DNA of 64,000 nucleotides from Tessaracoccus sp. (GCF_016714275.1 NZ_JADJNP010000002.1:496001-560000), one strand, 5' to 3'; shown: positions 34,739-45,236, counted from the first letter of the stretch. Made by a program: numbers and translations. The notes: generated from the sequence alone by a model not told the origin.

Positions 34739-36187
34739 CTACCTCAGGTACCGCTCCACCGCCTCGGCGAAGCGCTCGCCGCGGGCCGCATAGCTGTCGA
34801 ACATGTCCAAGCTGGCGCAGCCCGGGGAGAGCAGCACGGTGTCGCCGGGCTTGGCCATCGCCCCGGCAAGGGCGACGACCTCGTCCATCACGTCAGTGTG
34901 AGGGTTGTCGCACACGTGGGTGGGGACCTCGGGCGCGTGTCGGGCGAGCGTGTCGGCGATCAGCTGCCGGTCGACCCCGATCACAACGGCGCCGCGCATC
35001 CGGTCGCGGTAACGGACGACGAGGTCATCGAAGGTCGTGCCCTTCGCCTGGCCGCCCGCGATCCACACGAACGACGGGTAGGCGCTCATGGCGGAGTTCG
35101 CGGCGTGCGGGTTGGTGGCCTTCGAGTCGTCGACCCAGGCGACGCCGTCGGCCTCTGCGATCCGCTGGATCCTGTGCCCAGCGAGGTTCAGGTTCCGCAG
35201 CCCCTGCGCGACGGCCTGCGGCCGCACGCCGACGCTGCGGGCGAGCGCGGCGGCCGCCGTTGCATTGGCGATGTTGTGCGGGGCGTAGGGCTGCACGTCC
35301 GACACCTTCGCGAGTTCGAGCGCGGAGGTCTGCCGTTGGGCGACGAACGCACGGTCGACGATGAGATCGTCGACGACGCCGATCATCGACACGGCGGGGA
35401 TCCCTGTGGTGAACCCGATGGCGCGCGCCCCCTCCGCGACCTCCGCCTCCTCGACCATCCGCTCGGTCGCGATCTCCTCCGCGTTGTACACGCAGGAGTG
35501 AGTCACGCCGTGGTAGATCTTCGCCTTGTCCGCGGTGTAGCGGTCCATGCCGTCGTCGCCCTCGTACCACTCGAGGTGATCCTCGTGCAGGTTGAGCACG
35601 ACCGCCGAGTGCAGGGGGACGTCGTTCATCCAGTGCAGCTGGAAGCTGGAGAGCTCGACCGCGAACGCGTCATACTCCACATCGTCCAGGATCGCCTCGA
35701 CGATGGGGCGGCCGATGTTTCCGACGGCGGTGGCTTTGCGTCCGTCGGCGATCAGCATGGACTCCAGCATCTGCGTGGTGGTTGTCTTGCCGTTGGTGCC
35801 CGTGATGCCGAGCCACGGGATGACGCGGTCGGGCTGCATCATGCGCCATGCCAGCTCGGTCTCGCCCCACACGGGAACGCCCTCGGCGCGTGCCTGACGC
35901 AGTAGCGGCGCGCTCGGGCGCCATCCCGGAGAGGTGACGACGAGGTCCGTGTCGGGGGGCAGCTGTGCCGTCGCGCCCTTCCCGAGCCGCACGGTGACGT
36001 CGAGCGTCTCCAGCAGCAGCGCCTTGTCCGCGAAGCCGTCGGACTCGTCGAGCACCGTCACCTTCGCGCCGAGCGACATCAGGCCGTCGGCCGCGGCGAA
36101 GCCGGAGACCCCGAGGCCGGCGACGACGACGGAGGCCTCCTGCCAGTTCGACAGGCGGGTTGCCGTGGGGATCCAGTCGAGGGTCAC
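34739..36187 (-). CDS. murD: UDP-N-acetylmuramoyl-L-alanine-D-glutamate ligase
   Basis: A 482-aa Mur ligase. The N-terminal VVVAGLGVSGFAAADGL is the UDP-binding Rossmann loop. ATP loop GITGTNGKTTTTQM is at about 118-131. ELSSFQLHWM and the C-terminal domain WVDDSKATNPHAA are typical of MurD. It starts at the GTG at 36187, inside GTGA overlapping the mraY stop. The open frame continues upstream through mraY but without homology. Confidence 0.97.
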   Translation of the reverse strand: MTLDWIPTATRLSNWQEASVVVAGLGVSGFAAADGLMSLGAKVTVLDESDGFADKALLLETLDVTVRLGKGATAQLPPDTDLVVTSPGWRPSAPLLRQARAEGVPVWGETELAWRMMQPDRVIPWLGITGTNGKTTTTQMLESMLIADGRKATAVGNIGRPIVEAILDDVEYDAFAVELSSFQLHWMNDVPLHSAVVLNLHEDHLEWYEGDDGMDRYTADKAKIYHGVTHSCVYNAEEIATERMVEEAEVAEGARAIGFTTGIPAVSMIGVVDDLIVDRAFVAQRQTSALELAKVSDVQPYAPHNIANATAAAALARSVGVRPQAVAQGLRNLNLAGHRIQRIAEADGVAWVDDSKATNPHAANSAMSAYPSFVWIAGGQAKGTTFDDLVVRYRDRMRGAVVIGVDRQLIADTLARHAPEVPTHVCDNPHTDVMDEVVALAGAMAKPGDTVLLSPGCASLDMFDSYAARGERFAEAVERYLR

Positions 36188-37254
36188 TGCCCCACCACCC
36201 ACTGCGCGTAGAAGATGCCCATGCCGAGCGCGACGCACAGGCCGCAGATGATCCAGAACCTGATCACGACCGTCACCTCTTCCCAGCCCTTGAGCTCGAA
36301 GTGGTGGTGGATGGGCGACATCTTGAAGATGCGCTTGCCCTTCGTTGCCTTGAAGTAGCTGACCTGCAGCGCGACCGAGCCGACCTCGATCACGAAGAGC
36401 AGGCCGAGGATCACGAGCAGCAGCTCGGTGCGGGTCATGATGGAGAGACCCGCCAGCGCGGCGCCGATGGCCATGGAGCCTGTGTCGCCCATGAAGATCT
36501 TGGCCGGCTTGGCGTTCCACCAGAGGAAGCCGAAGCAGGCACCGGCGAACGCGATCGCGACCATGGCGAGGTCGTTGGGGTCGCGGACCTCGTAGCAGCG
36601 CGGGCCCGCGGTCGACGCGCGGCCGCACCATTGGTTGAACTGCCAGATGTTGACCAGCGTGTACGCCGCGAAGACCAGCGTCGCGCTGCCCGCGGCGAGG
36701 CCGTCGAGGCCGTCGGTGAGGTTGACCGCGTTCGACCAGGCGGCGATCAGGAAGACGATCACGGGCACGGCGATCAGCAGCGGAAGGGTCAGCCAGGGGA
36801 TGTCGCGCAGGAAGGAGATGGCGGGCGAGGCCGGGGTCACGCCCCTGTGGTCAGGGAAGTGCAGCGCCGCGAGCGCGAACGCCGCGCCGATGCCTGCCTG
36901 GCCGATCAGCTTGCCGCGCGGGGTGAGTCCGAGGCTGCGCTCCTTGGAGATCTTGGCCCAGTCGTCAAGGAAGCCGAGGAAGCCCATGCCGACCGCGAGG
37001 CCAAGGAGCAACATGCCGGAGAGGCTGGGCGCCTGCCACCGCACGAGGTGGACGACGGCATACGCGGCCACCACCGCGCCGACGATGACGAGCCCGCCCA
37101 TCGTGGGCGTGCCGCGCTTGACGTAGTGCGCCGTCGGCCCGTCCTCGCGGATGAACTGTCCGTACTCTCTCCGGGTCAGGAACCGGATCAGCAGGGGCGT
37201 CCCGATCAGCGCGAAAACCAGCGAGAGCCCGCCGCTCAGCAGGATGTTGATCAC
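36184..37254 (-). CDS. mraY: Phospho-MurNAc-pentapeptide translocase MraY
   Basis: A 356-aa integral membrane enzyme with about ten helices. It makes lipid I from undecaprenyl phosphate. Motifs: TAHYVKRGTPTMGGLV, FLDDWAKI, the catalytic-loop NLTDGLDGLAAG, and MGDTGSMAIGAAL with PIHHHFELKGW near the C-terminus. It overlaps murF and murD by 4 nt each. Confidence 0.98.
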   Translation of the reverse strand: MINILLSGGLSLVFALIGTPLLIRFLTRREYGQFIREDGPTAHYVKRGTPTMGGLVIVGAVVAAYAVVHLVRWQAPSLSGMLLLGLAVGMGFLGFLDDWAKISKERSLGLTPRGKLIGQAGIGAAFALAALHFPDHRGVTPASPAISFLRDIPWLTLPLLIAVPVIVFLIAAWSNAVNLTDGLDGLAAGSATLVFAAYTLVNIWQFNQWCGRASTAGPRCYEVRDPNDLAMVAIAFAGACFGFLWWNAKPAKIFMGDTGSMAIGAALAGLSIMTRTELLLVILGLLFVIEVGSVALQVSYFKATKGKRIFKMSPIHHHFELKGWEEVTVVIRFWIICGLCVALGMGIFYAQWVVGQ

Positions 37255-38711
37255 GAGGCTCCTCCTTCCTGGGCGATCAGCTCAGCCGCCACCTTCTCTA
37301 GCCCGACGCCGCGGGATCCCTTCACGAGGACCACGTCGCCGGGCCTAAGCGTAAGCGAGGCGGCGACCGTCTCCCTGGCGGCCACGCGGGCGGAAACCCC
37401 ACCCGCCGCGGCACCCGCGGCCACGTCTCCTGCGAACCCTCCGACCGCGATCACCTCGGCGACGCCGGCCTTCGCGGCACGACGGCCGAGGTCGCGGTGC
37501 AGCTCCGCGGCCTCGGGACCCAGCTCGAGCATGTCGCCCAGCACGGCACACGCACGGGCCTCGGGATGCGTCTCACGGGACGTCGCTGACAGTCGTGCGA
37601 GGGTGTCGAGCGCGACGGCCATCGAGTCGGGGTTCGCGTTGTAGGCGTCGTTGAGGATCAACACACCATCGGCGCGGGTCTCCAGTTCCATCCGCCATCG
37701 CGAGCGCGGGCCCGCGGCGGAGAGCGCCGCCGCGACGTCGTCGAGGTCGAGGCCGGCGGCGAGGGCCGTGGCAGCCGCGGCGAGCGCATTGGAGACCTGA
37801 TGGCGCCCGATGACGCCAAGGGTGACCTGCGCGACGCGCTCGGCTGCGCCGTCGTCGGCAACCAGCGTGAAGGAGGCGCGGGCACGCGCATCGAGGGCGA
37901 CGTCCCGAGCCGTGACGCGCAGCGCACCCGCAGCGAGCGGGCCGCCCGTTCCGACAGGCGGCACCTCACGCTCGCCGAACCACGCGATCCTTGCCTGCGT
38001 CGCGGCGGCCATGGCGGCCACGAGCGGGTCGTCGGCGTTGAGCACGGCCCAACCGTCAGAGGAGAGGCCTGAGACGATCTCGCTCTTGGCCAGCGCTGTC
38101 GCCTCCATGCCGCCGAACTCGCCGACATGCGCGCGGCCCACGTTCAGGCAGACGCCGATGTCGAGGCCGACGAGCGACGTCAGCCACGCGATGTGACCGA
38201 TCCCGCGGGCGCCCATCTCGGAGACCAGGTACCGCGTGTCGCGCGTGACGCGGCAGGCCGTCAGCGGGACGCCGATCTCGTTGTTCTGCGAACCCACGGG
38301 AGCCACCGTCGGACCGGCCGCCTCGAACACCTGAGCCATGAGGTCCTTCGTGCTCGTCTTTCCGGAGCTCCCCGTAACCCCGATGCTCACCGTGCCGCGC
38401 GCCCGGGCGCGGCGGACGACGCCACGGGCGAGCCAGCTCAGCGCCTCGACGGAGTCGACGGCGAGAATGTGGGGGACGTCCGCCTCCGTGAGGGCCATGC
38501 CGATCACGCCGGCCGCGCCATTCGCGACGGCGGCGGGCGCGAAGGCGTGACCGTCGACCCGCTCCCCCGGCAGCGCGACGAACAGCGACCCGGGGGTCGC
38601 TGCGCGGCTGTCGATCACCACGTCCGGGCCGATCGGGGCGTCCGCGCCGACCAACTCCACCGCGGCGGGCTGCATCAGTTCGACCAGCTCAGCCATCGTG
38701 CTCGGATCCAC
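37251..38711 (-). CDS. murF: UDP-MurNAc-tripeptide-D-alanyl-D-alanine ligase
   Basis: A 486-aa Mur ligase that adds D-Ala-D-Ala. IDSRAATPGSLFVALPGERVDGH forms the N-terminal domain (given here in part), ATP loop VTGSSGKTSTKD follows, then NDAYNANPDSM, the MurF-specific segment. I favour the GTG at 38711, which has AGGAAGGAG about 7 nt upstream and overlaps murE by 23 nt. An ATG at 38696 is five codons later and would overlap by 8 nt. Confidence 0.96.
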   Translation of the reverse strand: MDPSTMAELVELMQPAAVELVGADAPIGPDVVIDSRAATPGSLFVALPGERVDGHAFAPAAVANGAAGVIGMALTEADVPHILAVDSVEALSWLARGVVRRARARGTVSIGVTGSSGKTSTKDLMAQVFEAAGPTVAPVGSQNNEIGVPLTACRVTRDTRYLVSEMGARGIGHIAWLTSLVGLDIGVCLNVGRAHVGEFGGMEATALAKSEIVSGLSSDGWAVLNADDPLVAAMAAATQARIAWFGEREVPPVGTGGPLAAGALRVTARDVALDARARASFTLVADDGAAERVAQVTLGVIGRHQVSNALAAAATALAAGLDLDDVAAALSAAGPRSRWRMELETRADGVLILNDAYNANPDSMAVALDTLARLSATSRETHPEARACAVLGDMLELGPEAAELHRDLGRRAAKAGVAEVIAVGGFAGDVAAGAAAGGVSARVAARETVAASLTLRPGDVVLVKGSRGVGLEKVAAELIAQEGGAS

Positions 38712-40242
38712 CGCGCGCTCCTTCCTCCTGCAGCCGCCGCCACGCGGCGACGGCCTCCTCCACATCGTCGAACGGCGCGGTGTGATCGCTGAGGATCTGG
38801 CCGCGCTCATGTCCCTTGCCGAGAATGGCGACGACGCCTCCTGCCGGCGCGCTCCGCAGCGCCGCCTCGATGGCGGCCCTCCGTCCCGGAACCTCGACGA
38901 CCGCGGCTCCCGCCACGACGCGGGCCCCGGCGAGCACCTGGGCCCGGATCGTGGCCGGATCCTCGGAGCGGGGGTTGTCGTCGGTGATCACGGTCAGCGC
39001 GCTGCGCGCAGCCGCGGCCTCGCCCATCTCCGGTCGCTTCGCCTGGTCGCGGTCCCCGCCGCAGCCCAGCACCGTGACCACGGGTCCGACGGCCGACAGG
39101 GAGTCCAGCGCGGCGTCAACGGCTTGAGGGGTGTGCGCGAAGTCGACGACGACCACCGGCGCGCCGGGCCCGAGGTCGACGCGCTGCATGCGCCCCGGGA
39201 CCTGCGCGGCTGCCAGCCCGCGCAGCGCGTCGTCGGGCGCAACGCCCACGGCCTCGAGCATCGCGAAGGCAACAGCCGCGTCGATCATGTTGTACCTGCC
39301 GGGCAGGGCGAGCGCGAGCGCGAACTCCTCGCCGCCGCGGCGAAGCGTCGCGGCGCCGCCGAGGGGGGCGACGTCGCGGTAGTCGCGGAGCACGTAGTCG
39401 GCGTCGTGCGTGCCCACCGTCACGACGCTGCTCATGCCGTGCTCCCCCGTGCGCTGCGCGAGTTCGCGGCCACGCGGGTCGTCGGTCCAGAACACGCTGA
39501 CCGCCGCGCGTCCCGGCTCGAAGAGCCGGGCCTTCGCCGCGAAGTAGTCGTCGAGGTCGCGGTGGAAGTCGAGGTGGTCGCGGCCCAGGTTGAGGAACGC
39601 CGCGACGTCGAAGGCGATGCCGTCGACCCGGGAGAGCGCGAGAGCGTGCGAGCTGACCTCGAGCAGCGCCGCGTCGGCGCCCCGTTGGACGAAGACCCCC
39701 AGCAGCGCCTGAAGGTCCGGTGACTCGGGTGTCGTCACCGTTCCGCGGGCCGACACAAGCTCCTCGGCCCCCAACCGGAACCCGATGGTGCCGATGGTGC
39801 CCGCCACCCGTCCCGCGGCGGCGAGGCCCGCCTGCAGGAGGGCGACGGTGGTGGTCTTGCCGTTGGTACCCGTCACGGCCATTGTCGTGAGCTGAGCGGC
39901 GGGCTCGCCGAAAAGGCGCGCCGACACCAGCGCCATCGCCGCGCGCGCGTCCTCCGCCCCGACGACCGGTGCGCCCGGGTCGTCGCCCAGGATGCGGCGG
40001 CCCTCGTCGTCGGTCAGGATGGCGGCGGCCCCTGCCTCGACGGCGGAGGCCGCGAACCGCGCGCCGTGCGCCCTTGCGCCAGGGAGCGCCACGTAGAGCC
40101 AGCCGTGCTCGACCGCCCGGGAGTCCAGCGTGATCCCGACGACGAGCGTCCTCGAACCCGTATCGCCCGTCAGCCCCAGACCGGAGACGAGGGCAGACAG
40201 CGGGACCGGCGGGACGCCTGCCGGACGGAGGGCGCTCACCAT
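38689..40242 (-). CDS. murE: UDP-MurNAc-dipeptide-diaminopimelate ligase
   Basis: A 517-aa Mur ligase that adds the third residue. ATP loop VTGTNGKTTTVALL is present. The specificity motif DNPRSEDP (DNPR form) indicates diaminopimelate rather than lysine. Propionibacteriales often use the LL isomer, which cannot be read from this motif alone. It starts at the ATG at 40242, sharing one base with the ftsI stop (TGATG). The frame further upstream, inside ftsI, has no homology. Confidence 0.97.
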   Translation of the reverse strand: MVSALRPAGVPPVPLSALVSGLGLTGDTGSRTLVVGITLDSRAVEHGWLYVALPGARAHGARFAASAVEAGAAAILTDDEGRRILGDDPGAPVVGAEDARAAMALVSARLFGEPAAQLTTMAVTGTNGKTTTVALLQAGLAAAGRVAGTIGTIGFRLGAEELVSARGTVTTPESPDLQALLGVFVQRGADAALLEVSSHALALSRVDGIAFDVAAFLNLGRDHLDFHRDLDDYFAAKARLFEPGRAAVSVFWTDDPRGRELAQRTGEHGMSSVVTVGTHDADYVLRDYRDVAPLGGAATLRRGGEEFALALALPGRYNMIDAAVAFAMLEAVGVAPDDALRGLAAAQVPGRMQRVDLGPGAPVVVVDFAHTPQAVDAALDSLSAVGPVVTVLGCGGDRDQAKRPEMGEAAAARSALTVITDDNPRSEDPATIRAQVLAGARVVAGAAVVEVPGRRAAIEAALRSAPAGGVVAILGKGHERGQILSDHTAPFDDVEEAVAAWRRLQEEGARGGSEHDG

Positions 40243-42092
40243 CAGTCCTCGTAGGTGCGCGGCAGGTCGGGGGCCTCTTCGGTCGACGGCGCCGCGTTGT
40301 AGCGCGGCAGCGCCATCGAGAGGATGTTGTTGACCACGGGGAGCGCCAGCTGGCTGCCGAGGTTGCCGTTCTTCGGCTGGTCGAGCATCACGTAGACGAC
40401 GAGCTGCGGGTCCTCGACGGGCGCTACGCCGACGAACGAGGCGGTGTAGCCGTTGTAGCACTTGCACTTGGAGTCGTAGCGCTGCGCGGTGCCGGACTTG
40501 CCCGCGGTGCGGTAGCCAGGAATCTTGCGCTTCTCGTTCAGCGTGATCACCGACTCCATCATCTCGAGGACGGCGGCCGAGGCCTCCTCGGAGACGACGC
40601 GGTGGCTGGCCGGGGTCGGCAGCTCGACCGGCGTGCCGTCGGCGGACGTCGCCGACTTGAGGATGCTCGGCTGGTGGTAGACGCCGCCGTTGACGACGGC
40701 CGCGACGGCGGCGGTCATCTGCACGGCGTTGACGCTGAGGCCCTGGCCGAACGACACCTGGTCGCGCGTGTAGTCCGGCATGTCCTTCGCGGGCAGGCGG
40801 CCCGCGGTCTCGCCCGGCAGGCCGACGCCGGTCTTGGCGCCCAGCCCGAACGAGGCCAGGTAACCGCGCAGCGTCGCCTTGTCCATCTGACGGGCCAGCA
40901 TGATGGTGCCGATGTTCGACGACTGCGCCACGACGCCGCGCGCCGTCAGCTTGATCGTGCCGTGCGAGAAGGAGTCCTTCACGAGACGTCCGCCTGAGGG
41001 GATGCTCGGCGGCACCTTGACCCGGGTGTCGGGTTCGACGAGGCCCTTGTCGGCGAGCGCCGCCATGGTCAGCACCTTCTGCACGGACCCCGGCTCGTAC
41101 GCCTGCGTGACCGCGCGGTTGCCGCGGTCGGCCTCCTTCGCCGCCCCAGGGTTGGAGGCGTCGAAGCTCGGCCCGTTGGCCAGCGCGAGGATCTCGCCGT
41201 TCTTCGGATTCATCACCACCGCGATGCCCGTCTTCGCGCCCGAGGTGCGCAGGCCGTCGGCCAGGGCCTGCTCGGTGATCCAGTTGAGGTCCGAGTCGAT
41301 GGTCAGCGTGTACGCGACGCCGTCTACCGCCGGCGTCATGATGTTGGTGCCCAGCGGGATGCGGCCGTACGTCGAAGAGTCGAAGACCGTCTTCCCCGGG
41401 GTGCCGGTCAGCGTGTCATCGAGCGCGTACTCAAGGCCGCTCAGGCCCTTGTCGTCGTGGCCGACGAAGCCGATCACATTGGAGGCGACCGTGCGGTTCG
41501 GGTAGACCCGGATGGGATCCGACTCGCCGTAGACGCCGTACCAGGGACGCTTGCCGTCGCCGTCGATGCCCAGCTTCATATCGGCCTGGATGGCGCTGAA
41601 CGTGGCCGCGGGCACCTTGCGGGCCACGACCTTGTAGCGCGTGTCCGGCGTCTCGATGGCCTTGAGGTAGTCCTCGCGCTTGCCTGCAAGGTGCTTGACG
41701 AGGATGTCGGCGACCGCGTCCTTGGCGACGTCGATCTCCTGCTGCTTCTTCGGGCCGATCGGATAGCGCTTGTCCGCGCCGTTGGTGCGCACCTGCTCCG
41801 GGTCGATGGAGACGATCATCGCGGGCTCCGTCGTTGCCAGCACGACGCCGTTGCGGTCAGAGATCGTGCCGCGGTTCGCGGGGAGCTCCCTCGTCGACTG
41901 CATCTTGGTCGCCGCCTCGGAGGCGTACGCGCTGGCGTCGAGGCCCTGCAGCTGCACGGCGCGCAGGCAGGTCCCGAGCAGCACGAGTCCGATGATCACC
42001 ATGAAGACCCGGATCCGGACGGCCGAACGGCCGACGGGAAGACGAACCGTCCGCTTGTACCGACGGGGCGCAGCCATTCGGCTCCCGCTCAC
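40242..42092 (-). CDS. ftsI: Septal transpeptidase FtsI (PBP3)
   Basis: A 616-aa class B penicillin-binding protein, partner of FtsW. A basic cytoplasmic N-terminus precedes a TM helix (about 21-42), the dimerisation/pedestal domain (RGTISDRNGVVLA), and the transpeptidase with catalytic SVQK (in EPGSVQKVLTM), SSN (QSSNIGTI) and KSGTAQ. No PASTA repeats. The start is either the GTG at 42092, in GTGA overlapping ftsL, or the ATG at 42077 with GGGAG upstream. I list the former. Confidence 0.96.
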   Translation of the reverse strand: MSGSRMAAPRRYKRTVRLPVGRSAVRIRVFMVIIGLVLLGTCLRAVQLQGLDASAYASEAATKMQSTRELPANRGTISDRNGVVLATTEPAMIVSIDPEQVRTNGADKRYPIGPKKQQEIDVAKDAVADILVKHLAGKREDYLKAIETPDTRYKVVARKVPAATFSAIQADMKLGIDGDGKRPWYGVYGESDPIRVYPNRTVASNVIGFVGHDDKGLSGLEYALDDTLTGTPGKTVFDSSTYGRIPLGTNIMTPAVDGVAYTLTIDSDLNWITEQALADGLRTSGAKTGIAVVMNPKNGEILALANGPSFDASNPGAAKEADRGNRAVTQAYEPGSVQKVLTMAALADKGLVEPDTRVKVPPSIPSGGRLVKDSFSHGTIKLTARGVVAQSSNIGTIMLARQMDKATLRGYLASFGLGAKTGVGLPGETAGRLPAKDMPDYTRDQVSFGQGLSVNAVQMTAAVAAVVNGGVYHQPSILKSATSADGTPVELPTPASHRVVSEEASAAVLEMMESVITLNEKRKIPGYRTAGKSGTAQRYDSKCKCYNGYTASFVGVAPVEDPQLVVYVMLDQPKNGNLGSQLALPVVNNILSMALPRYNAAPSTEEAPDLPRTYED

Positions 42093-42547
42093 GGGACGTC
42101 CTGGCGGTTGGGCTCGACGACGATCGTGTTGGGTGCCGGGGCCAGCGGCTTCCCTCGGAGGAACTGCAACTCGGCGCCGGTCACCTTCGTCGGCACGCCG
42201 GTGACCGTGCCGTCGCCCAGGTTGATGAACGCGGGATACGGGTTGGGGGCCATGCCCAGCTCGCTGGCGCGCAGCGCGAGTGCGTTGGCGCTGGAAACGC
42301 GCTGCAGTTGCGAGGTGAGCGCAGCGCTCTGGTAGCTGAGCTGGGTCGCCTCCCTGCGCAGTGCGCTGAGGTCGCGCGATTGCGCCCCGACGAGCGTCGT
42401 GACGAGCATGACGACGCCGAGGCCTGCCACGACGAGCGCGACGACGATGCCCACGAAGCCGAGCGTCGAGACGGTCGCCGTCGGCGCCTGGACGAGCCGC
42501 AGCCGAGGCGTGGCCGCCCGCTCCTGGACGATGGCCTCTGCGCTCAT
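42089..42547 (-). CDS. ftsL: FtsL-like divisome membrane protein
   Basis: A 152-aa bitopic protein. A cytoplasmic N-terminus of about 28 residues precedes one TM helix (VGIVVALVVAGLGVVMLVTTLVG), then a short extracytoplasmic coiled coil (LSALRREATQLSYQSAALTSQL). The sequence is poorly conserved in the family. The identification rests on topology and on its fixed place between rsmH and ftsI. It overlaps both neighbours by 4 nt. Confidence 0.88.
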   Translation of the reverse strand: MSAEAIVQERAATPRLRLVQAPTATVSTLGFVGIVVALVVAGLGVVMLVTTLVGAQSRDLSALRREATQLSYQSAALTSQLQRVSSANALALRASELGMAPNPYPAFINLGDGTVTGVPTKVTGAELQFLRGKPLAPAPNTIVVEPNRQDVP

Positions 42548-43503
42548 GCTGCCTCCCTCACTCGTTCCGCCACCCGGAGCCGCGCGGATGCGGCGCGGGG
42601 GTTGCGAGAAATCTCTTCTTCGTCCGGCCGCTCCGCCCCGCGGGTGAGCAGCCGAAGCTCGGCCTTCAGGTTCTCCGGCACGACCGGAAGGTTCCGCGGG
42701 GCACGGTCAGCGGCACCGGCCGCGAACGTGCGCTTGACCAGGCGGTCTTCCAGCGAGTGGTAGCTGAGCACGGCCATGCGGCCGCCGACGGCGAGCGCAG
42801 AGACGGCCGCGGGCAGCGCGCCCTCAAGTGCGGCCAGCTCGCGGTTGACCTCGATCCGCAGCGCCTGGAACGTGCGCTTGGCCGGGTGTCCGCCCGTGTG
42901 CCGCGCGGCCGCGGGAATGGCGCCGGAGATGACCTCGACGAGGCGCGCCGATGTCGTGAAAGGAGCGTGCTCGCGCTCCGCGACGACGGCTCGGGCGATG
43001 CGATCCGAGAACCGCTCCTCGCCGTACCAGGAGAGAACCTGGGAGATCTCCTTGGCCGATGCGCTGTTCAGGAAGTCAGCCGCCGTCGGGCCGGCGGACT
43101 GGTTCATCCGCATGTCGAGGGGCGCGTCGACGCGGTAGGCGAACCCTCGCTCCGCGCGGTCGATCTGCAGGGACGAGAGCCCGAGGTCGAGCAGGATCGC
43201 CTGGACCGCCGCGATGCCGAGGTCGGCGAGTACGTCGGGCAGCTCGTCGTAGACGGCGTGCACCAGCGTCGCGCGGTCGGCGAGCTCCCCCAGTCGCTCG
43301 CGCGCCACCTCGTGCGCGTCCGGGTCGCGGTCGATGCCGACGAGGCGGGCCTCGGGGCAGGCCTCGAGGATCGCGCGCGCGTGACCGGCAAGGCCAAGGG
43401 TGCCGTCGACGTAGACCGCGCCGGGACGCTGCAGCGCGGGGCGCAACAGATCGACGATCCGGTCACGCATGACCGGATCGTGCACATCCGCGAACGCTGA
43501 CAT
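42544..43503 (-). CDS. rsmH: 16S rRNA m4C1402 methyltransferase RsmH (MraW)
   Basis: A 319-aa SAM-dependent methyltransferase that modifies C1402 in the ribosomal P site. The SAM-binding motif YVDGTLGLAGHARAIL is at about 29-44, then GIDRDPDAHEVARERL, and QAILLDLGLSSLQID. The start is the ATG at 43503 (MSAFADVHDPVM); the open frame to 43713 is unsupported. It has a structured 134-nt leader after mraZ. Confidence 0.97.
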   Translation of the reverse strand: MSAFADVHDPVMRDRIVDLLRPALQRPGAVYVDGTLGLAGHARAILEACPEARLVGIDRDPDAHEVARERLGELADRATLVHAVYDELPDVLADLGIAAVQAILLDLGLSSLQIDRAERGFAYRVDAPLDMRMNQSAGPTAADFLNSASAKEISQVLSWYGEERFSDRIARAVVAEREHAPFTTSARLVEVISGAIPAAARHTGGHPAKRTFQALRIEVNRELAALEGALPAAVSALAVGGRMAVLSYHSLEDRLVKRTFAAGAADRAPRNLPVVPENLKAELRLLTRGAERPDEEEISRNPRAASARLRVAERVREAA

Positions 43504-43546
43504 CTGCCGGTTCCCGCCCCTTCGATCGCAACTTCCACTTACTTGT

Positions 43547-43636
43547 TCCCCACCCGGAGGTTCCCTTCCGGTCCCGGGCCCTGGCCCCGGGGAAGGGGGG
43601 TCAGGAGCGGTCCGGCCGGGAGCCACCCGGTGGGGA
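43547..43636 (-). promoter_or_regulatory. Structured RNA leader between mraZ and rsmH (candidate mraW-type motif)
   Basis: The gap holds nested complementary segments: TCCCCACC (43547-43554) with GGTGGGGA (43629-43636), inside that CCCTTCC (43563-43569) with GGAAGGG (43601-43607), and CCGGG/CCCGG pairs at the tip. It begins 2 nt after the mraZ stop and ends about 45 nt before rsmH. An actinobacterial 'mraW' RNA motif has been described in rsmH leaders. Whether this matches its consensus I cannot check. Confidence 0.45.
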
Positions 43637-43637
43637 G

Positions 43638-44078
43638 CTAGAGCCCGCCTGCGGCGAACTCGTCGTCCATCTCCGAGAAGCCGGCCTCGCTGGCCTCGGA
43701 GTACTTCTGCCACGCCTCGGCGTCCCAGATCTCTGCGCGGTCACCCGCCCCGATCACGACGACGTCGCGGTCGAGCCCGGCATACGAGCGCAAGTGCGGG
43801 GGGATGGTCACCCGGCCCTGCCGGTCCGGAACCTCGTCGCTGGCCCCGGCCATGAGCATGCGCTGGTAGTCGCGGACCTGCTTGACGGTGCTGGGGGCGC
43901 TGAGGAGGGTTGCCATCTTCTGTTCGAAGGCCACCCGAGGGTAGACGGCGAGCGCCCGTTCCTGCGTCCTTGTGACGACGAGACCAGCCTCGAGGGCATC
44001 GCGGAACTTGGCGGGCAGGATGAGGCGGCCCTTGTCATCGAGCTTCGGGAAGTACGTCCCCAGAAACACCGCGGCCAC
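43638..44078 (-). CDS. mraZ: Transcriptional regulator MraZ
   Basis: A 146-aa protein with two SpoVT-AbrB-like folds. Each has the DxxGR motif: LDDKGRLILPAKFRD (about 13-27) and DRQGRVTIPPHLR (about 84-96). It forms ring-shaped oligomers and represses the dcw operon by binding short direct repeats. The start is the GTG at 44078 with AAAGGGG upstream. Four candidate binding boxes lie 22-58 bp upstream. Confidence 0.97.
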   Translation of the reverse strand: MAAVFLGTYFPKLDDKGRLILPAKFRDALEAGLVVTRTQERALAVYPRVAFEQKMATLLSAPSTVKQVRDYQRMLMAGASDEVPDRQGRVTIPPHLRSYAGLDRDVVVIGAGDRAEIWDAEAWQKYSEASEAGFSEMDDEFAAGGL

Positions 44079-44099
44079 CCCCTTTCCTCCATTTGGTCA

Positions 44100-44136
44100 C
44101 CACTTTGCTCCACTATCCGCCACTTTAGCCCACTTT
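44100..44136 (-). promoter_or_regulatory. MraZ operator: four direct repeats at 10-bp period
   Basis: On the minus strand, AAAGTGG, AAAGTGG, ATAGTGG and AAAGTGG boxes begin exactly 10 bp apart (plus-strand blocks at 44130-44136, 44120-44126, 44110-44116 and 44100-44106). Known MraZ sites are direct repeats with the same helical period (TGGG-type in E. coli, AAAGTG in mycoplasmas). Placement just upstream of mraZ supports autoregulation of the whole dcw operon. Confidence 0.88.
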
Positions 44137-44267
44137 GCTCCCCCCGCCACCCTTTTCCGCACTCTGTGCAGCATCCCCGCACGTCCGTGCCGCCCCGACG
44201 AACTCCGCGCCCGCGGCGGGACTCGGTACTCTTGGGAGCGCCGCGCGCCCGACCCGAGGAGTCCCCT

Positions 44268-45233
<966 letters not shown>

Positions 45234-45236
45234 CCC

